Below are positions 9,969-21,016 of a stretch of 64,000 bases of DNA, piece after piece; the first letter of the stretch is position 1, and each line of letters begins with the position of its first letter. The position numbers were made by a program, and so were the translations under genes. Under the pieces are notes generated by a model. That model was not told where the DNA came from and searched no databases. It saw nothing but the letters and a program-made list of their open reading frames with translations. Origin of the DNA: Anaerolineaceae bacterium. Lineage in GTDB: Bacteria > Chloroflexota > Anaerolineae > Aggregatilineales > Phototrophicaceae. The stretch is from contig REDR01000063.1 in the NCBI GenBank assembly GCA_007693385.1, positions 1-64,000 of the forward strand, in the 5' to 3' direction.

Positions 9969-10039
9969 GCGGGTATGGTGTAATGGTAGCATACGACCCT
10001 TCCAAGGTCTCGGTACGGGTTCGAGTCCCGTTACCCGCT
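9969..10039 (+). tRNA. tRNA-Gly (TCC)
   Basis: Acceptor gcgggta/tacccgc, anticodon loop cttccaa. Confidence 0.93.
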
Positions 10040-10044
10040 CATAA

Positions 10045-10116
10045 GGGCCTATAGCTCAAAGGCAGAGCACACGCCTCATAAGCGTTCGGTTGTAGGTTCG
10101 AATCCTACTGGGCCCA
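10045..10116 (+). tRNA. tRNA with CAT anticodon (elongator Met or lysidine-type Ile2)
   Basis: Acceptor gggccta/tgggccc, loop ctcataa; paired G1-C72 argues against initiator; Met vs Ile2 not resolved by eye. Confidence 0.88.
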
Positions 10117-10122
10117 ACTTCA

Positions 10123-10143
10123 AACCCCGTTCAGGGGTTTTTT
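10123..10143 (+). terminator. Rho-independent terminator of tRNA cluster
   Basis: aacccc-gttca-ggggtt followed by T-run. Confidence 0.75.
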
Positions 10144-10682
10144 GTTGCTGGCGTGCCGAAGTGCAAAGACGGGTTGAGGAATGGCACCAGCGCCAGCAAG
10201 ATCGCCGGTGTGTAGAACGTCATCCGCGTGAGGCGATCGCCGGTGAGGATGCCAACCGAACCGTTTTTCTGCTTGCTGTTCTGGCCGCCGAATACCACGT
10301 CGTCGGCGTCGCCCAGTTCCAGCCCTTCGCGCACCAGACGGGCGACTTCATCGGGCAGGGCGAAGGCCGCCGTCCGCGCTTGACCGCGCCGCGCATCCCC
10401 GCACACCACCATCCACGCGAAGCAGAACAGCATCTCCCCGCGTGGCTCGATGCCGCCTTCGATGCCTACCCAATAATCGGCAGAAGGATGCAGGCGGCGG
10501 GCGGCTTCGGCGCGATTTATCGCCCCCTGTTGCGTCTCGGCGTCGCTCATTGGCTGGTCACTGACGCCAGAGCTAGCGCTGAGGCCGGTGACTTCTAACG
10601 GCGTATCGGGGAAGGCCAACTCGAAAGCGGCGCGGGCGGCGTTGATCTTGACCGGATTTTGTGACGCGACGACGATTTGCAT
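10131..10682 (-). CDS. yjjX: Inosine/xanthosine triphosphatase, YjjX/DUF84 family
   Basis: MQIVVASQNPVKINAARAAF... and YWVGIEGGIE motif. Confidence 0.85.
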   Translation of the reverse strand: MQIVVASQNPVKINAARAAFELAFPDTPLEVTGLSASSGVSDQPMSDAETQQGAINRAEAARRLHPSADYWVGIEGGIEPRGEMLFCFAWMVVCGDARRGQARTAAFALPDEVARLVREGLELGDADDVVFGGQNSKQKNGSVGILTGDRLTRMTFYTPAILLALVPFLNPSLHFGTPATKNP

Positions 10683-10857
10683 AGTCTAAACTCCCAGTAT
10701 GATGTCTGCACAGCGCTCCGTTATAGCAGAATCCGCGCCGCGCCACAAGCCAGCAGATGCGCGGGGAGCGTCCGCGCCGCTTGCTGACCAATGCTTGCAC
10801 ATTTCCGGTAGATGTGTCATGCTCTCATCGCGTGAGGGTTAAGGAGACAATCGCACC

Positions 10858-11268
10858 ATGTACATGCCAGCTATTAGCGATGCGCGTCGCGTCGCCACGT
10901 ATCTTATCGGCTCTTATATCGCTGTCTTGCTGACCGATTGCGAGAGTGAGGACGATATTCACTATAAACACGTCTTGCTGATCTATCTGCCAGACCCGCA
11001 TGACCGCACCACGCACCCGCAGGTCGTGCTGGCGGTCACGGCGGAGCGCCCTATAACGCTGGATGAATCATCGGACGATGAAGCAGAAACGGGCTATTTT
11101 CTCGGCATCTTTCCGGGCGCGGGGCATATCAATCTGGGGATTTCGGTTGATTGGGGCGATATAGATAAGTTCACGGAGAAGGCGCTGACGGTGGCGCGGG
11201 AATATCTGACGATCCCGCAGACGCCGTATCGCGTGCGCGACAACAGCGAGCCGCATACGCATGATTGA
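10858..11268 (+). CDS. Hypothetical protein
   Basis: ORF with upstream aaggag; no family recognised. Confidence 0.6.
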   Translation: MYMPAISDARRVATYLIGSYIAVLLTDCESEDDIHYKHVLLIYLPDPHDRTTHPQVVLAVTAERPITLDESSDDEAETGYFLGIFPGAGHINLGISVDWGDIDKFTEKALTVAREYLTIPQTPYRVRDNSEPHTHD

Positions 11269-11444
11269 GGATTTCACCCGTGATGAAAGCCCGACAATAT
11301 GAAATAATAATCATGGGATGCGTGAGGCCGCGTTCAACCGGCGATCACCCAACCACCCGTGCGTGACATCGTTTTAAGTATTTATACCGCGAACGTTGTA
11401 CACTTAAAAGACATTAGCTTGTCGTCATGATGAGGCCATTTAAG

Positions 11445-12002
11445 ATGATAAACGATATTCTGAACGAAACAAAAAGTAAAATGCAGTCAACTGTCAACGT
11501 GCTCAAAGACGATTTACAGGGGATGCGCGGCAACCGCGCCAGCACGTCGCTTGTTGATCGCCTGCGCGTGGAATACTACGGACAGGAGACCGAGCTACGC
11601 CAGCTCGCCAACATCTCCACGCCGGAAGCCATGCAGATTTTGATTCGCCCGTATGATACCAGCGCGGTCAGCGCCATCGAACGCGCCATTCAGCAATCTG
11701 ATCTGGGCATCAACCCTAACGTGGACGGCAGTAGCATCCGGCTGAACATGCCGGCATTAACGCGGGAACGCCGTCAGGAATTGGTGCGGCTGGTCGGTAA
11801 GCGTCTGGAGGAGGCGAAAGTCGCTATCCGCAACATCCGGCGCTCGGCCAATCAAGACCTCGCCGAGTTCGAGTCGGAGAAGATGATCTCCGAAGACGAA
11901 AAGCGGCGCGGTGAGGACGAAGTGCAGAAGTTGACTGATGAGCAGATCAAACTGATTGAAGAACTCGGCAAGCAAAAAGAAGCCGATTTGATGGAAGTTT
12001 AA
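11445..12002 (+). CDS. frr: Ribosome recycling factor
   Basis: MQSTVNVLKDDLQGMRGNRAS...LTRERRQELVRLVGKRLEEAKVAIRNIRR. Confidence 0.95.
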   Translation: MINDILNETKSKMQSTVNVLKDDLQGMRGNRASTSLVDRLRVEYYGQETELRQLANISTPEAMQILIRPYDTSAVSAIERAIQQSDLGINPNVDGSSIRLNMPALTRERRQELVRLVGKRLEEAKVAIRNIRRSANQDLAEFESEKMISEDEKRRGEDEVQKLTDEQIKLIEELGKQKEADLMEV

Positions 12003-12103
12003 CGCGCCGATTGCACCTGATAGCGCATGATTGCGCGTCACCTGCCGGGTGCGTTACCGGCGGGTGGCAATTTTGAAAGACAGCACAGGAGAGGCGGCCT
12101 AAC

Positions 12104-12874
12104 ATGGTCAACGTATTGGACAACCAGAAAAAGAATGCCTCCGTCGCGTTGCCGCCGGTCATCCCCCAGCACATCGGCATCATCATGGATGGTAACGGGC
12201 GCTGGGCGAAGGCGCGGGGGTTACCACGCACACAGGGACATCATCGCGGCAAGGAGAATTTACGCCAGATTCTTGAATCTTGCGTTGAGTTTGGCGTTAA
12301 GGTGCTGACCATCTACGCCTTCTCGACGGAAAATTGGGAACGACCAGTCGGCGAAGTGCGCGTGTTGATGTCGATTTTGAATCTGGTGCTGGATCAAGAA
12401 GTGAAGCGCCTGCACAAGAACGGCGTGCAGGTGCGCCACATCGGGAGCATGGACGGCGTAGACCCGCGCTTGCAGAAGAAAATCATGGACGCCTGCGAAC
12501 ATACCCGCGACAATGACCGCCTCGTGCTGAACGTGGCGTTTAATTATGGCGGACGCGGCGAGATCGTCCACGCGGTACGCAACATCATGCGCGATGGCGT
12601 CGCGCCGGAAGATGTGACCGAAGAGATGATCGGGCGCTATCTGTACACCGGCGGCCAGCCCGACCCGGATTTAATCATCCGCACCGGCGGCGAGTTCCGC
12701 CTGAGTAACTTCTTGCTGTGGCAAGGATCGTATGCCGAGTATTATTCGACGCCGACCTTCTGGCCGGATTTCGACAAATCAGCATTGCTTGAAGCATTGT
12801 GGGAATTCAACCGTCGTCGTCGTCGCTTCGGTATGATCGACGAGCAGATCGACGGCCACCAAACCGGCAATTGA
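12104..12874 (+). CDS. uppS: Isoprenyl transferase (undecaprenyl diphosphate synthase)
   Basis: [26 protein letters not shown] ... [21 protein letters not shown]. Confidence 0.95.
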   Translation: MVNVLDNQKKNASVALPPVIPQHIGIIMDGNGRWAKARGLPRTQGHHRGKENLRQILESCVEFGVKVLTIYAFSTENWERPVGEVRVLMSILNLVLDQEVKRLHKNGVQVRHIGSMDGVDPRLQKKIMDACEHTRDNDRLVLNVAFNYGGRGEIVHAVRNIMRDGVAPEDVTEEMIGRYLYTGGQPDPDLIIRTGGEFRLSNFLLWQGSYAEYYSTPTFWPDFDKSALLEALWEFNRRRRRFGMIDEQIDGHQTGN

Positions 12875-12893
12875 TCGCTTCATCGGCGGTGGA

Positions 12894-14066
12894 ATGGGTA
12901 ATAGTAACGAGGTTATGATGCTAGATCGGTCTATTCCGCTATCAAAACTCAAGGAAATCACGAGCATCGTCATGCACGCCGCCAGCGCGGACACGTTCGA
13001 GCAAGCGCTCCAGCGCATCGCCGACGCCACCCGCGAACTGGTTCAGGCGCGATACGCGGCGCTGGGCGTCCCCGACGGGCACGGCGGCCTGACGCATTTT
13101 CGCGTCTCCGGCCTGACGCCGGAGCAGATCGAAAAGATCGCCCATCCACCGATGGGGCGCGGGCTACTGGGCGCGATCATGGAGGAGCGCAAGCCGATTA
13201 TGGTCAATCGCATCACGGATGATCCGCGCTCTAGCGGCTTCCCGCACGGACACCCGCCCATGGATAGTTTTCTGGGCGTGCCGATTAAGGTCGGTGATGA
13301 GTTATTCGGCATGTTGTACCTGACGGATCGCCTCGACGGTGAATCGTTTTCGCAAGAAGATCAGTGGTTGGTGGAGACGATGGCCGGATATGCCGCGCTC
13401 GCCATCGCCGGCCGCAACCTGCACGATAAAAACCGTCAGCTAACGCTCCTCAAAGAACGTCAGCGCATCGGCATGGCGCTACATGATGGCGTCATACAAT
13501 CTTTGTATGCGCTGGGGATGCACCTCGATATGATACGCACCCGCACTGATGTGCCGTCGGATACGTTCAAGCCGGTCATTGACGGGCTGAACGGCGTCAT
13601 TGAGGACATCCGCGACCACATCATGAACCTGCGACGCCGCGATAACGAAAATTGGACGTATCGCGCTTTGATGGAAGATGTGGTCAGTCATCTATACATC
13701 CCACAGCAGATGCGCGTGGTCATCAACGCGCCGGATCGTCCGGTGCCGATGGCGCTCGAAGATGCGGAGTCGGTGTGTATGATCGTCCGCGAAGCGCTGA
13801 GTAATGCGGTGCGGCACGCGGGCGCATGTACCGTGACGATCACCGTCTGGTATTATCCCGACAGCTTGAAGATCATCGTCACCGATGACGGCGAAGGCTT
13901 CGACTTCGACGCGCTGACCAAAAACGAAGGTCTGGGCGTGCGAAACATGCACGAGCGTGCCCATCTACACGGCGGCACACTGGAAGTCACCAGCATGGTT
14001 AACGTGGGGACGACGGTCACGCTCCTTGTGCCGTTCCAATCGCCGGAATCAGGCTTCAACGCCTAG
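12894..14066 (+). CDS. GAF-domain sensor histidine kinase (HisKA_3, DevS/DosS-like)
   Basis: GAF with ARYAALGV...[11 protein letters not shown]...[15 protein letters not shown]-box [24 protein letters not shown]; HATPase. Confidence 0.9.
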   Translation: MGNSNEVMMLDRSIPLSKLKEITSIVMHAASADTFEQALQRIADATRELVQARYAALGVPDGHGGLTHFRVSGLTPEQIEKIAHPPMGRGLLGAIMEERKPIMVNRITDDPRSSGFPHGHPPMDSFLGVPIKVGDELFGMLYLTDRLDGESFSQEDQWLVETMAGYAALAIAGRNLHDKNRQLTLLKERQRIGMALHDGVIQSLYALGMHLDMIRTRTDVPSDTFKPVIDGLNGVIEDIRDHIMNLRRRDNENWTYRALMEDVVSHLYIPQQMRVVINAPDRPVPMALEDAESVCMIVREALSNAVRHAGACTVTITVWYYPDSLKIIVTDDGEGFDFDALTKNEGLGVRNMHERAHLHGGTLEVTSMVNVGTTVTLLVPFQSPESGFNA

Positions 14067-16238
14067 CCGCTTCTCCAACTCATCCAGCACGCGAGACGCC
14101 GCCGCCGGAATCACCGTGCCCGGCCCGAAGATGGCGGACGCGCCGTGCTGGTACAGGAATTCATAGTCTTGCGCCGGTATCACGCCGCCGATGACCACCA
14201 TAATATCAGGGCGGCCAAGATCGGCCACCGCATTCACCAGTTGCGGCAATAGCGTCTTGTGTCCCGCCGCCAGCGATGAAATGCCGATCACGTGTACGTC
14301 ATTCTCTACCGCTTGACGGGCGACTTCTTCCGGCGTCTGGAACAGTGAGCCAATATCGACATCAAAGCCGAGATCGGCGAAAGCGGTGGCGATCACCTTC
14401 GCGCCGCGATCATGTCCATCCTGTCCCATCTTGGCGACCATCAAGCGCGGCCTGCGCCCTTCACGCTCCGCGAATGCGGATACCCGTTCGCGCACGACGC
14501 CGACTTGCTCGCCGTCGCCGTATTCTGCACGATACACGCCGCTAATCGCCCGCACGACGGCTTGATGCCGCCCCCAGACCGCTTCTAGCGCGTCGCTGAT
14601 TTCGCCCAGTGTTGCGCGTGCCCGCGCCGCGTCCACCGCCAGCGCCAGCAAATTACCCGCGCCGCTTTCGGCACAGGCGGTCAATTCGGCCAGCGTCGCC
14701 TCGACCTGCGCGGAGTCGCGGTCGGCACGTAGCGCCTCAAGCTGGCGGATTTGCGAATCGCGCACGGCGGTATTGTCTACTTCCAGAATGTCGAAGGTGT
14801 CCGCCGTGTCGGGGCGGTAGCGGTTGACGCCGACGATAGCTTCCTGTCCGCTATCAATGTGCGCCTGACGGCGGGCGGCGGCTTCCTCAATACGCATCTT
14901 GGGCAGGCCGGTTTCCAGTGCCTTCGCCATGCCGCCCAACGATTCGATCTCCTGAATATGCGCCCATGCGCGATCCAGCAAGCCGCCGGTCAGCGCCTCG
15001 ACGTAGAAACTGCCGCCCCACGGATCGGCGATAGCGGTGATGTTGGTTTCGTCCTGCAAGAATAGCTGAGTATTGCGGGCGATGCGTGCCGAGAAGTCCG
15101 TCGGTAGCGCGATGGCTTCGTCTAGCGCGTTGGTGTGTAGCGATTGCGTATGGCCGAGCGCCGCCGCCATCGCCTCGACGCATGTCCGCGCCACGTTGTT
15201 GAACGGGTCTTGCTCGGTCAAGCTCCAGCCGGATGTCTGCGAGTGGGTGCGGAGCGCCATTGATTTCTCGTTTTGCGGGTCGAAGCCTTTAATCAGCTTC
15301 GCCCAGATCATCCGTGCCGCCCGCATCTTGGCGATCTCCATGAAGTAATTCATGCCCACCGCCCAGAAGAACGACAGGCGCGGCGCGAAGGAGTCGATGC
15401 TCATGCCCGCCGCGAGTCCGGCGCGGACGTATTCCAGACCATCGGCCAGCGTGTAGGCTAGCTCGATGTCGGCAGTCGCTCCGGCCTCTTGCATGTGATA
15501 GCCGCTAATGCTGATGCTGTTGAAGCGCGGCATGTTCTGCGCGGTATAGGCGAAGATGTCGGCGATGATCTGCATAGAGGGCTTCGGCGGGTAGATGTAG
15601 GTATTGCGTACCATGTATTCTTTCAGGATGTCGTTTTGAATTGTGCCGGTCAGTTGTTCCGGCGTGACGCCCTGTTCTTCTGCCGCCACGATGTAAAATG
15701 CCATGATCGGCAATACCGCGCCGTTCATCGTCATGGAGACTGACATTTGATCGAGTGGGATGCCGTCGAACAGCATCTTCATATCCAGCACGCTGTCGAT
15801 AGCGACTCCGGCCTTGCCGACATCGCCCACCACGCGGGGATGGTCGCTATCGTAGCCGCGATGCGTGGCTAGATCGAACGCGACGGAAAGACCCTTTTGT
15901 CCGGCGGCCAGATTGCGCCGATAGAAGGCGTTACTCTCTTCCGCCGTGCTGAATCCGGCATACTGGCGCACCGTCCACGGGCGCTGAGCGTACATCGCCG
16001 GATACGGCCCGCGCAGGTAAGGCGCGATTCCGGCCACGTAGCCGGTATGCGGCAGGTCGGCGGTTTGCTGGCTGGTGTACAGCGCGGCCACGTCGATCTG
16101 CTCCAGTGTGCGCCACACCAGCGTTTCGGCGCTCTCGCCGGTTTGCTGGTGGACGGCTTCGCGCCATTGCTCATAGCTCATCTTCGGCGCGGCGGATGGG
16201 TACGCGATTTTCGTAAAGTCGGGATTTTTTTTCGACAT
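14049..16238 (-). CDS. Methylmalonyl-CoA mutase large subunit, B12-binding
   Basis: [39 protein letters not shown]; cobalamin motif [12 protein letters not shown]. Confidence 0.95.
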   Translation of the reverse strand: MSKKNPDFTKIAYPSAAPKMSYEQWREAVHQQTGESAETLVWRTLEQIDVAALYTSQQTADLPHTGYVAGIAPYLRGPYPAMYAQRPWTVRQYAGFSTAEESNAFYRRNLAAGQKGLSVAFDLATHRGYDSDHPRVVGDVGKAGVAIDSVLDMKMLFDGIPLDQMSVSMTMNGAVLPIMAFYIVAAEEQGVTPEQLTGTIQNDILKEYMVRNTYIYPPKPSMQIIADIFAYTAQNMPRFNSISISGYHMQEAGATADIELAYTLADGLEYVRAGLAAGMSIDSFAPRLSFFWAVGMNYFMEIAKMRAARMIWAKLIKGFDPQNEKSMALRTHSQTSGWSLTEQDPFNNVARTCVEAMAAALGHTQSLHTNALDEAIALPTDFSARIARNTQLFLQDETNITAIADPWGGSFYVEALTGGLLDRAWAHIQEIESLGGMAKALETGLPKMRIEEAAARRQAHIDSGQEAIVGVNRYRPDTADTFDILEVDNTAVRDSQIRQLEALRADRDSAQVEATLAELTACAESGAGNLLALAVDAARARATLGEISDALEAVWGRHQAVVRAISGVYRAEYGDGEQVGVVRERVSAFAEREGRRPRLMVAKMGQDGHDRGAKVIATAFADLGFDVDIGSLFQTPEEVARQAVENDVHVIGISSLAAGHKTLLPQLVNAVADLGRPDIMVVIGGVIPAQDYEFLYQHGASAIFGPGTVIPAAASRVLDELEKRLGVEA

Positions 16239-16276
16239 CTTTTATCTTTCCTACTTAAATACCTGTACTCGTCCGG

Positions 16277-18250
16277 TCATTCGATGCCCAGCCATTCGTG
16301 CAATTGGCGGTTGAGCGCGAGACAATCCGCGCCGAGATAGATGAACGCATCGACTCCGGCAGATTTCAGCGCGTCGATCTGCTCTTTGGGATAGCCGGCC
16401 AGCATGACCGGCATATCGGCGTCCTCAGCCCGCAGTGTTTCGATAAACGGCGGCACATTCGACGGGTAATCGTCATCCATGCCGCAGATGACGACGGCCA
16501 CCGCGCCGGATTCCAGCGCCGCGTGCGCCGCGTCTTGCGCCGTCTCGAAGCCTGCCGGATAAATCACGTCGAAACCGCCCACCGCGAGGAAGCCCTGCGC
16601 GAAATCCGCCCGCGCTTTGTGTCGCCGCAACGCGCCGAGATTGGCGAGGAAGACTCGCGGCGTTTCGCCAACCGTCTCCGCATGACGACGGGCGGCGGCT
16701 CGCAGTTCCTCAAACGGCCCCGCGAAGCGGACGGGCGCGGGCGTGGTGGCGGTTGTATCCGGCGCGTGCAGACCGTCGATCATGTCGTTGATCGCCAGCG
16801 ATTGCACGCCGCCCCGCACCGCGTCGATGATCGTCTCGTAGCGCGTCAGGTCGATGTCGTCAATAGCTGTGGTCGGGGCGTCTGCTGGCTGGCGTCCGGC
16901 GATGAATTCCGGCTCGCCGCGCACGTCGCCGCCACCGAGATCAACGTACATATTGACGCCGACCAGCCGTTCGCGCCGCGTCGCATAACGCGCCGAGCGT
17001 CCGGCGGCTTGCTCCTTCAGCGCGGCGTGAATCCGCCCGTCAGTCAACGCGGCGACGATGCCGCCGTCCGCTTCGATCTGCTGGAACGCTTCCCACGCCG
17101 CCTGCCCGACGGCAGACGTCAGGTGTTCGACGGCGTAACTGCCGCCCGCCGGATCAATCACCCGCGACAGGTTGACTTCTTCCTGTAGGATGATCTGCTG
17201 ATTGCGGGCGATGCGCCGTGCGAATTCATCCGGCACGCGCAGAATCTCATCAAATGGCGCGACGTGCAGAGCATCGACGCCCGCGATAGCGGCGGATAGC
17301 GCCTCTGTGGTGGTGCGGAGCATGTTGTTATAAGCGTCGAAACGCGCTTTGTTGGTGTTGCCCGTCGCGGCGTAGACGTGCATCATGGCGGATTCGTCAT
17401 CACCGCCGAAGGCGCGGACGACATGCGCCCATAGCAGACGCGCCGCCCGGAATTTTGCGATCTGCATGAAGAAATCCGCGCCGATACCCAGCGCGAACGT
17501 CATCCGCCCGCAGGCTTGATCGACGCTCAGGCCGCGTGCGGTCAGTTCGCGGATGTATTCCGCGCCGGTTGCCAGCGCGTAGGCGATTTCCTGCACCGCC
17601 GTCGCGCCCGCGTCGTGATAGCGGCGGGTGTCAATCATCACGGTGCGGACGTTCGGCGCACGATCCAGCGCGTAGCGCGTCAGCGCGGCGCTGGCGTCAT
17701 AGGCGGCTGATTGGCGCACCATGCCCAGCTTGACCAGCGAGCCGAGCGGATCGAAGCCGATGAAGCCGCGCAGGGTGGCGGGATCATCAGCTAGCGCGAA
17801 GATCATCGCGCCTTCCGCGAGTCCGGTCTGCGCGATCAACGGCCACGCAGTCAGATCAATGTCGGCCAACGCCTGACGCATATCGTCTATTGTGCCGATC
17901 ATCGGCTTAAAGCGCGTGATGTTGATGGCGGTCTGGCCGCGTTCTAAATCGTGGCGGAGCGCCGCGTTGAATTGTGCCGGATCGCGGTAGGCGATTTCCT
18001 GCGCGATCTGCCACGCGGCGGGCGTCGCCGATGTGCCGCGCACGAACGGGAATTCGCCGGGCAGGGTGTGCTGATGTGCGATGTGGGCGCTGTGTTCGGC
18101 GGTATATAGCGGCTGTAGGGTGATCGCTTCGGGGGTGCGCGTGGTCAGCTTGTCGAAGGGTGCGCCCTTCAGGGATGCGATGGCGACTTCGCGCCATTCT
18201 TCAAAAGTGGGTTCGCGGAATTCTTCAAAAGTCAATTGTTCGTCAGTCAT
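16277..18250 (-). CDS. Methylmalonyl-CoA mutase small subunit
   Basis: Mutase-like TIM-barrel sequence; C-term Rossmann domain without DxHxxG; internal start MTDEQLTFEEF preferred. Confidence 0.88.
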   Translation of the reverse strand: MTDEQLTFEEFREPTFEEWREVAIASLKGAPFDKLTTRTPEAITLQPLYTAEHSAHIAHQHTLPGEFPFVRGTSATPAAWQIAQEIAYRDPAQFNAALRHDLERGQTAINITRFKPMIGTIDDMRQALADIDLTAWPLIAQTGLAEGAMIFALADDPATLRGFIGFDPLGSLVKLGMVRQSAAYDASAALTRYALDRAPNVRTVMIDTRRYHDAGATAVQEIAYALATGAEYIRELTARGLSVDQACGRMTFALGIGADFFMQIAKFRAARLLWAHVVRAFGGDDESAMMHVYAATGNTNKARFDAYNNMLRTTTEALSAAIAGVDALHVAPFDEILRVPDEFARRIARNQQIILQEEVNLSRVIDPAGGSYAVEHLTSAVGQAAWEAFQQIEADGGIVAALTDGRIHAALKEQAAGRSARYATRRERLVGVNMYVDLGGGDVRGEPEFIAGRQPADAPTTAIDDIDLTRYETIIDAVRGGVQSLAINDMIDGLHAPDTTATTPAPVRFAGPFEELRAAARRHAETVGETPRVFLANLGALRRHKARADFAQGFLAVGGFDVIYPAGFETAQDAAHAALESGAVAVVICGMDDDYPSNVPPFIETLRAEDADMPVMLAGYPKEQIDALKSAGVDAFIYLGADCLALNRQLHEWLGIE

Positions 18251-18363
18251 AAATATTTTCCCCTGATGCGGTCTGATGCTCTCACGGTCAGGCGACGCGA
18301 ACACCGCCGACGCCTACATTGTATTGTACGTGTCGGCAGGGTATCCGGCGCAACCGACCTTTG

Positions 18364-19368
18364 TCATTTATTTTGGTTACCTAACGCCTTTTCCGATTTG
18401 CGGCGGCGATAGCTGACCGGCGGCTCGATGTGGTTCTCGCGGTGATAGGCGACGATACGCGCTAAATATTCGCTCACCGGCGTGTAATTCATGCCTAGCT
18501 CCTCTTTGCTCCGCGTGTTGTCTAGCTCGGACATCCACAGATCGCTGAACGGTGAGCAATCCGGCAGGAAGCCGCGCCCTTCCAGCGTATCGCGCTCGAT
18601 ATAGCGGATGTCGGGCTTTTTGCCGATGGCCTCACCGAGCAGATGCAAGAACTGAGCGATGCTCAGTGTCTCGTCCTGACTGATGTTGTAAGCGCGGCCT
18701 TGGCCGATGCCGTCTTGCAATAGCGTCATGATAGCGGCCACGACATCGCCGCCGTATACATGGCGCAACGGATGATTCGGCGTCTGTGGCACCAGCACCG
18801 GCCCGCCGTCCTGCACGCGCAGGATGTAGCCATACAAGCGGCGGAAAGTGTCGCGCTCGCTGTTGACCATCGGTAAGCGGAGCGTGGTCACGGGGAAATC
18901 GCCCGCCGCTTCTGCGCGGTACAGCGTGTCCTCAATGGCGCGTTTGCCCATGCCGTAGCGCCATTCTTCATGATCGTATGTGTTCGGCTGTGGTTCGGGG
19001 ATGAGGTCGCCGTCGTAGTCGCTTTCGACATACGGGCGGTTTGCATTGTCGCGCACCAGATACACCTGCCCGCTACTGATGGCGATGTAGCGATCCACGC
19101 GCCCCCTGAACAGATCGACCACCGTTTCGGCTTCGTGTTCTTTGTACAGCGCCATGTCGATCACCGCGTCGAAATCGCGGTTGGCGACGGTGCGGTGCAT
19201 CTGACGGGCGTCGGTGCGATCACAGATCAGCCGATGTACGGAATCCGGCAGATCGACGGGCGTCACGCCACGATTGAGGATCGTCAGGCGGTGGCCTTCG
19301 GCGATCAGGCGTTGCGACAAAAAATAACCTGTATTTCGCGTTCCCCCAATAATCAATATATTTTTCAT
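18364..19368 (-). CDS. NAD-dependent epimerase/dehydratase family protein
   Basis: MKNILIIGGTRNTGYFLSQRLIAEGH Rossmann motif. Confidence 0.85.
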   Translation of the reverse strand: MKNILIIGGTRNTGYFLSQRLIAEGHRLTILNRGVTPVDLPDSVHRLICDRTDARQMHRTVANRDFDAVIDMALYKEHEAETVVDLFRGRVDRYIAISSGQVYLVRDNANRPYVESDYDGDLIPEPQPNTYDHEEWRYGMGKRAIEDTLYRAEAAGDFPVTTLRLPMVNSERDTFRRLYGYILRVQDGGPVLVPQTPNHPLRHVYGGDVVAAIMTLLQDGIGQGRAYNISQDETLSIAQFLHLLGEAIGKKPDIRYIERDTLEGRGFLPDCSPFSDLWMSELDNTRSKEELGMNYTPVSEYLARIVAYHRENHIEPPVSYRRRKSEKALGNQNK

Positions 19369-19486
19369 ATTCTTGCAGGTCGCTCCCTGTGCGTTCCAAT
19401 TGTACGGTTAATCCGCAAACAATTATACGCGGTTTGCCCTATAATGTCTGTATAATCACTCGCATTTTTCTCGACAAGGTGGACGC

Positions 19487-20326
19487 ATGACCAAGTACCA
19501 GAAATTGTTGCCGATCATTGATGAACTACTGGCCGACACTGACGCGCTACTGGCGGGCGGATATGGTGGCATCGCCCGCGACGACGAAGACATGCGCGAC
19601 GACACATTGAGCATTCAAGAGGGCGGCGTCGCGTTGCGTTCCGCGCTGGATGATGTCGTGCGCGGTGACGATGAGCTTATCTCCACGATGGCGCATGATC
19701 TGCGCGGCATGTTGAATGTCGTCATCGGCTGGGCGGAGATTATCGTGCAGGGTTTGAACGGCGAATTGACGCCGGAGCAGATGACCGTTTATCGGCGTAT
19801 TCTGGATAGCGGCGTATTCCTGTTGATGCAGACCGACGCCATCATCAGCTACAGCCGCGCCAACATCGGCACGCTAGGTCTGCGTGTGCAGGAAATCCAG
19901 CCCGATAGCATGATCGGGGCGCAGTTCCGTTGTTACGATAACCAGAAACCCATCGCGGTGACGCTGGATACCAGCGCCGCGCCGTCTACGATGCACGCCG
20001 ACATCACGCGATGCCGTCAGGCGATTTATTACGTTGTTCGCAATGCCGCTGATTATGGCGCGGATGAAATTCGCGTGCGCTTGCATGAGGCCGACGCCGC
20101 GTTATGCGTGGTCGTTAGCGATGATGGGGCGGGTATCGCGCCGGAGCATCTGCCGCATGTCGTCGAGCCGTTCTATCAGATTAACCCTGACCAGTCCGCC
20201 GGCGTCGGTCTGGGCTTGACGCTGGCGCGGACGTTCGCGGAGATGCAGGGCGGCCAATTCAAGCTGGAATCATCGTCGGCGGGGACGACCTGCACGTTGC
20301 ATTTTCCGCTACGAGTCGAACTCTAG
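19487..20326 (+). CDS. Cytosolic sensor histidine kinase (HisKA + HATPase, no recognisable sensor domain)
   Basis: ISTMAHDLRGMLNVVIGWAEII; DDGAGIAPEHLPHVVEPFYQ; GVGLGLTLAR. Confidence 0.88.
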   Translation: MTKYQKLLPIIDELLADTDALLAGGYGGIARDDEDMRDDTLSIQEGGVALRSALDDVVRGDDELISTMAHDLRGMLNVVIGWAEIIVQGLNGELTPEQMTVYRRILDSGVFLLMQTDAIISYSRANIGTLGLRVQEIQPDSMIGAQFRCYDNQKPIAVTLDTSAAPSTMHADITRCRQAIYYVVRNAADYGADEIRVRLHEADAALCVVVSDDGAGIAPEHLPHVVEPFYQINPDQSAGVGLGLTLARTFAEMQGGQFKLESSSAGTTCTLHFPLRVEL

Positions 20327-20995
20327 CTTATAGCCGATGCCCCAAACCGTCTCGATGGTGGGCTTCATGCTTTCGAGCTTCTGACGCAGGTGGGCGATGT
20401 GAACATCAACGGTGCGCGTCTCGCCGAAGAATTCATACCCCCACACCAGTTGTAACAGTTTCTCGCGGCTGAAAACGTGACCTTTCTCGCGGGCTAACGT
20501 CAGCAGAAGGTCGAACTCTTTCATCCGCAGGTTGACCGGATGATCGTCTATTTTGATCGTGCGCCGCGACGGATCAATGTGCAGATTGCCGATGCTGACC
20601 ACTTCGGACTCGTCGCTATCCGGGTCCGGCAGAGGCACGCGGCGCAGGATTGCCCGCACACGGGCGACCAGTTCTTTCGGATTGAACGGCTTGGTCAGGT
20701 AGTCGTCCGCGCCCATTTCCAGCCCGGCGATCTTGTCGGCGTCGTCGGTGCGGGCGGTCAGCATGATGATCGGCACGTCGGACTGTTCGCGTACCTGACG
20801 GCATACATCGAAACCCTTCATTTCGGGGAGCATCAGATCAAGCACGATCAGCATATAGTCGTTCCGCAAGATTCTATCGAGCGCGTCGCGCCCGTTCGCG
20901 CTGGTCTCGCATTTATAGCCGGCGTTTTCCAGATAAGATTTTGCCAGTTCAACGATGTGTTGCTCGTCATCGACGATCAATATGGTATCGCTCAT
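20309..20995 (-). CDS. OmpR/PhoB-family response regulator
   Basis: ILIVDDEQHIVELAKSYL...VLDLMLPEMKGFDVCRQ...KPFNPKELVARVRAILRR, winged-helix C-term. Confidence 0.95.
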   Translation of the reverse strand: MSDTILIVDDEQHIVELAKSYLENAGYKCETSANGRDALDRILRNDYMLIVLDLMLPEMKGFDVCRQVREQSDVPIIMLTARTDDADKIAGLEMGADDYLTKPFNPKELVARVRAILRRVPLPDPDSDESEVVSIGNLHIDPSRRTIKIDDHPVNLRMKEFDLLLTLAREKGHVFSREKLLQLVWGYEFFGETRTVDVHIAHLRQKLESMKPTIETVWGIGYKLEFDS

Positions 20996-21016
20996 TTTGT
21001 TGTTCCTTTTCGCTTG

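Noticed and set aside
9755-10054. 99-aa plus-strand ORF
   Set aside because: Runs through tRNA-Pro and tRNA-Gly genes.
2953-10116. Lack of encoded CCA at tRNA 3' ends
   Set aside because: Common in bacteria with tRNA nucleotidyltransferase; not noteworthy.
16298-17188. 296-aa plus-strand ORF
   Set aside because: Antisense to methylmalonyl-CoA mutase small subunit; no recognisable domains.
16277-18250. Loss of the B12 motif in the mutase small subunit considered as an anomaly
   Set aside because: Expected: in two-subunit methylmalonyl-CoA mutases the small subunit does not bind cobalamin.
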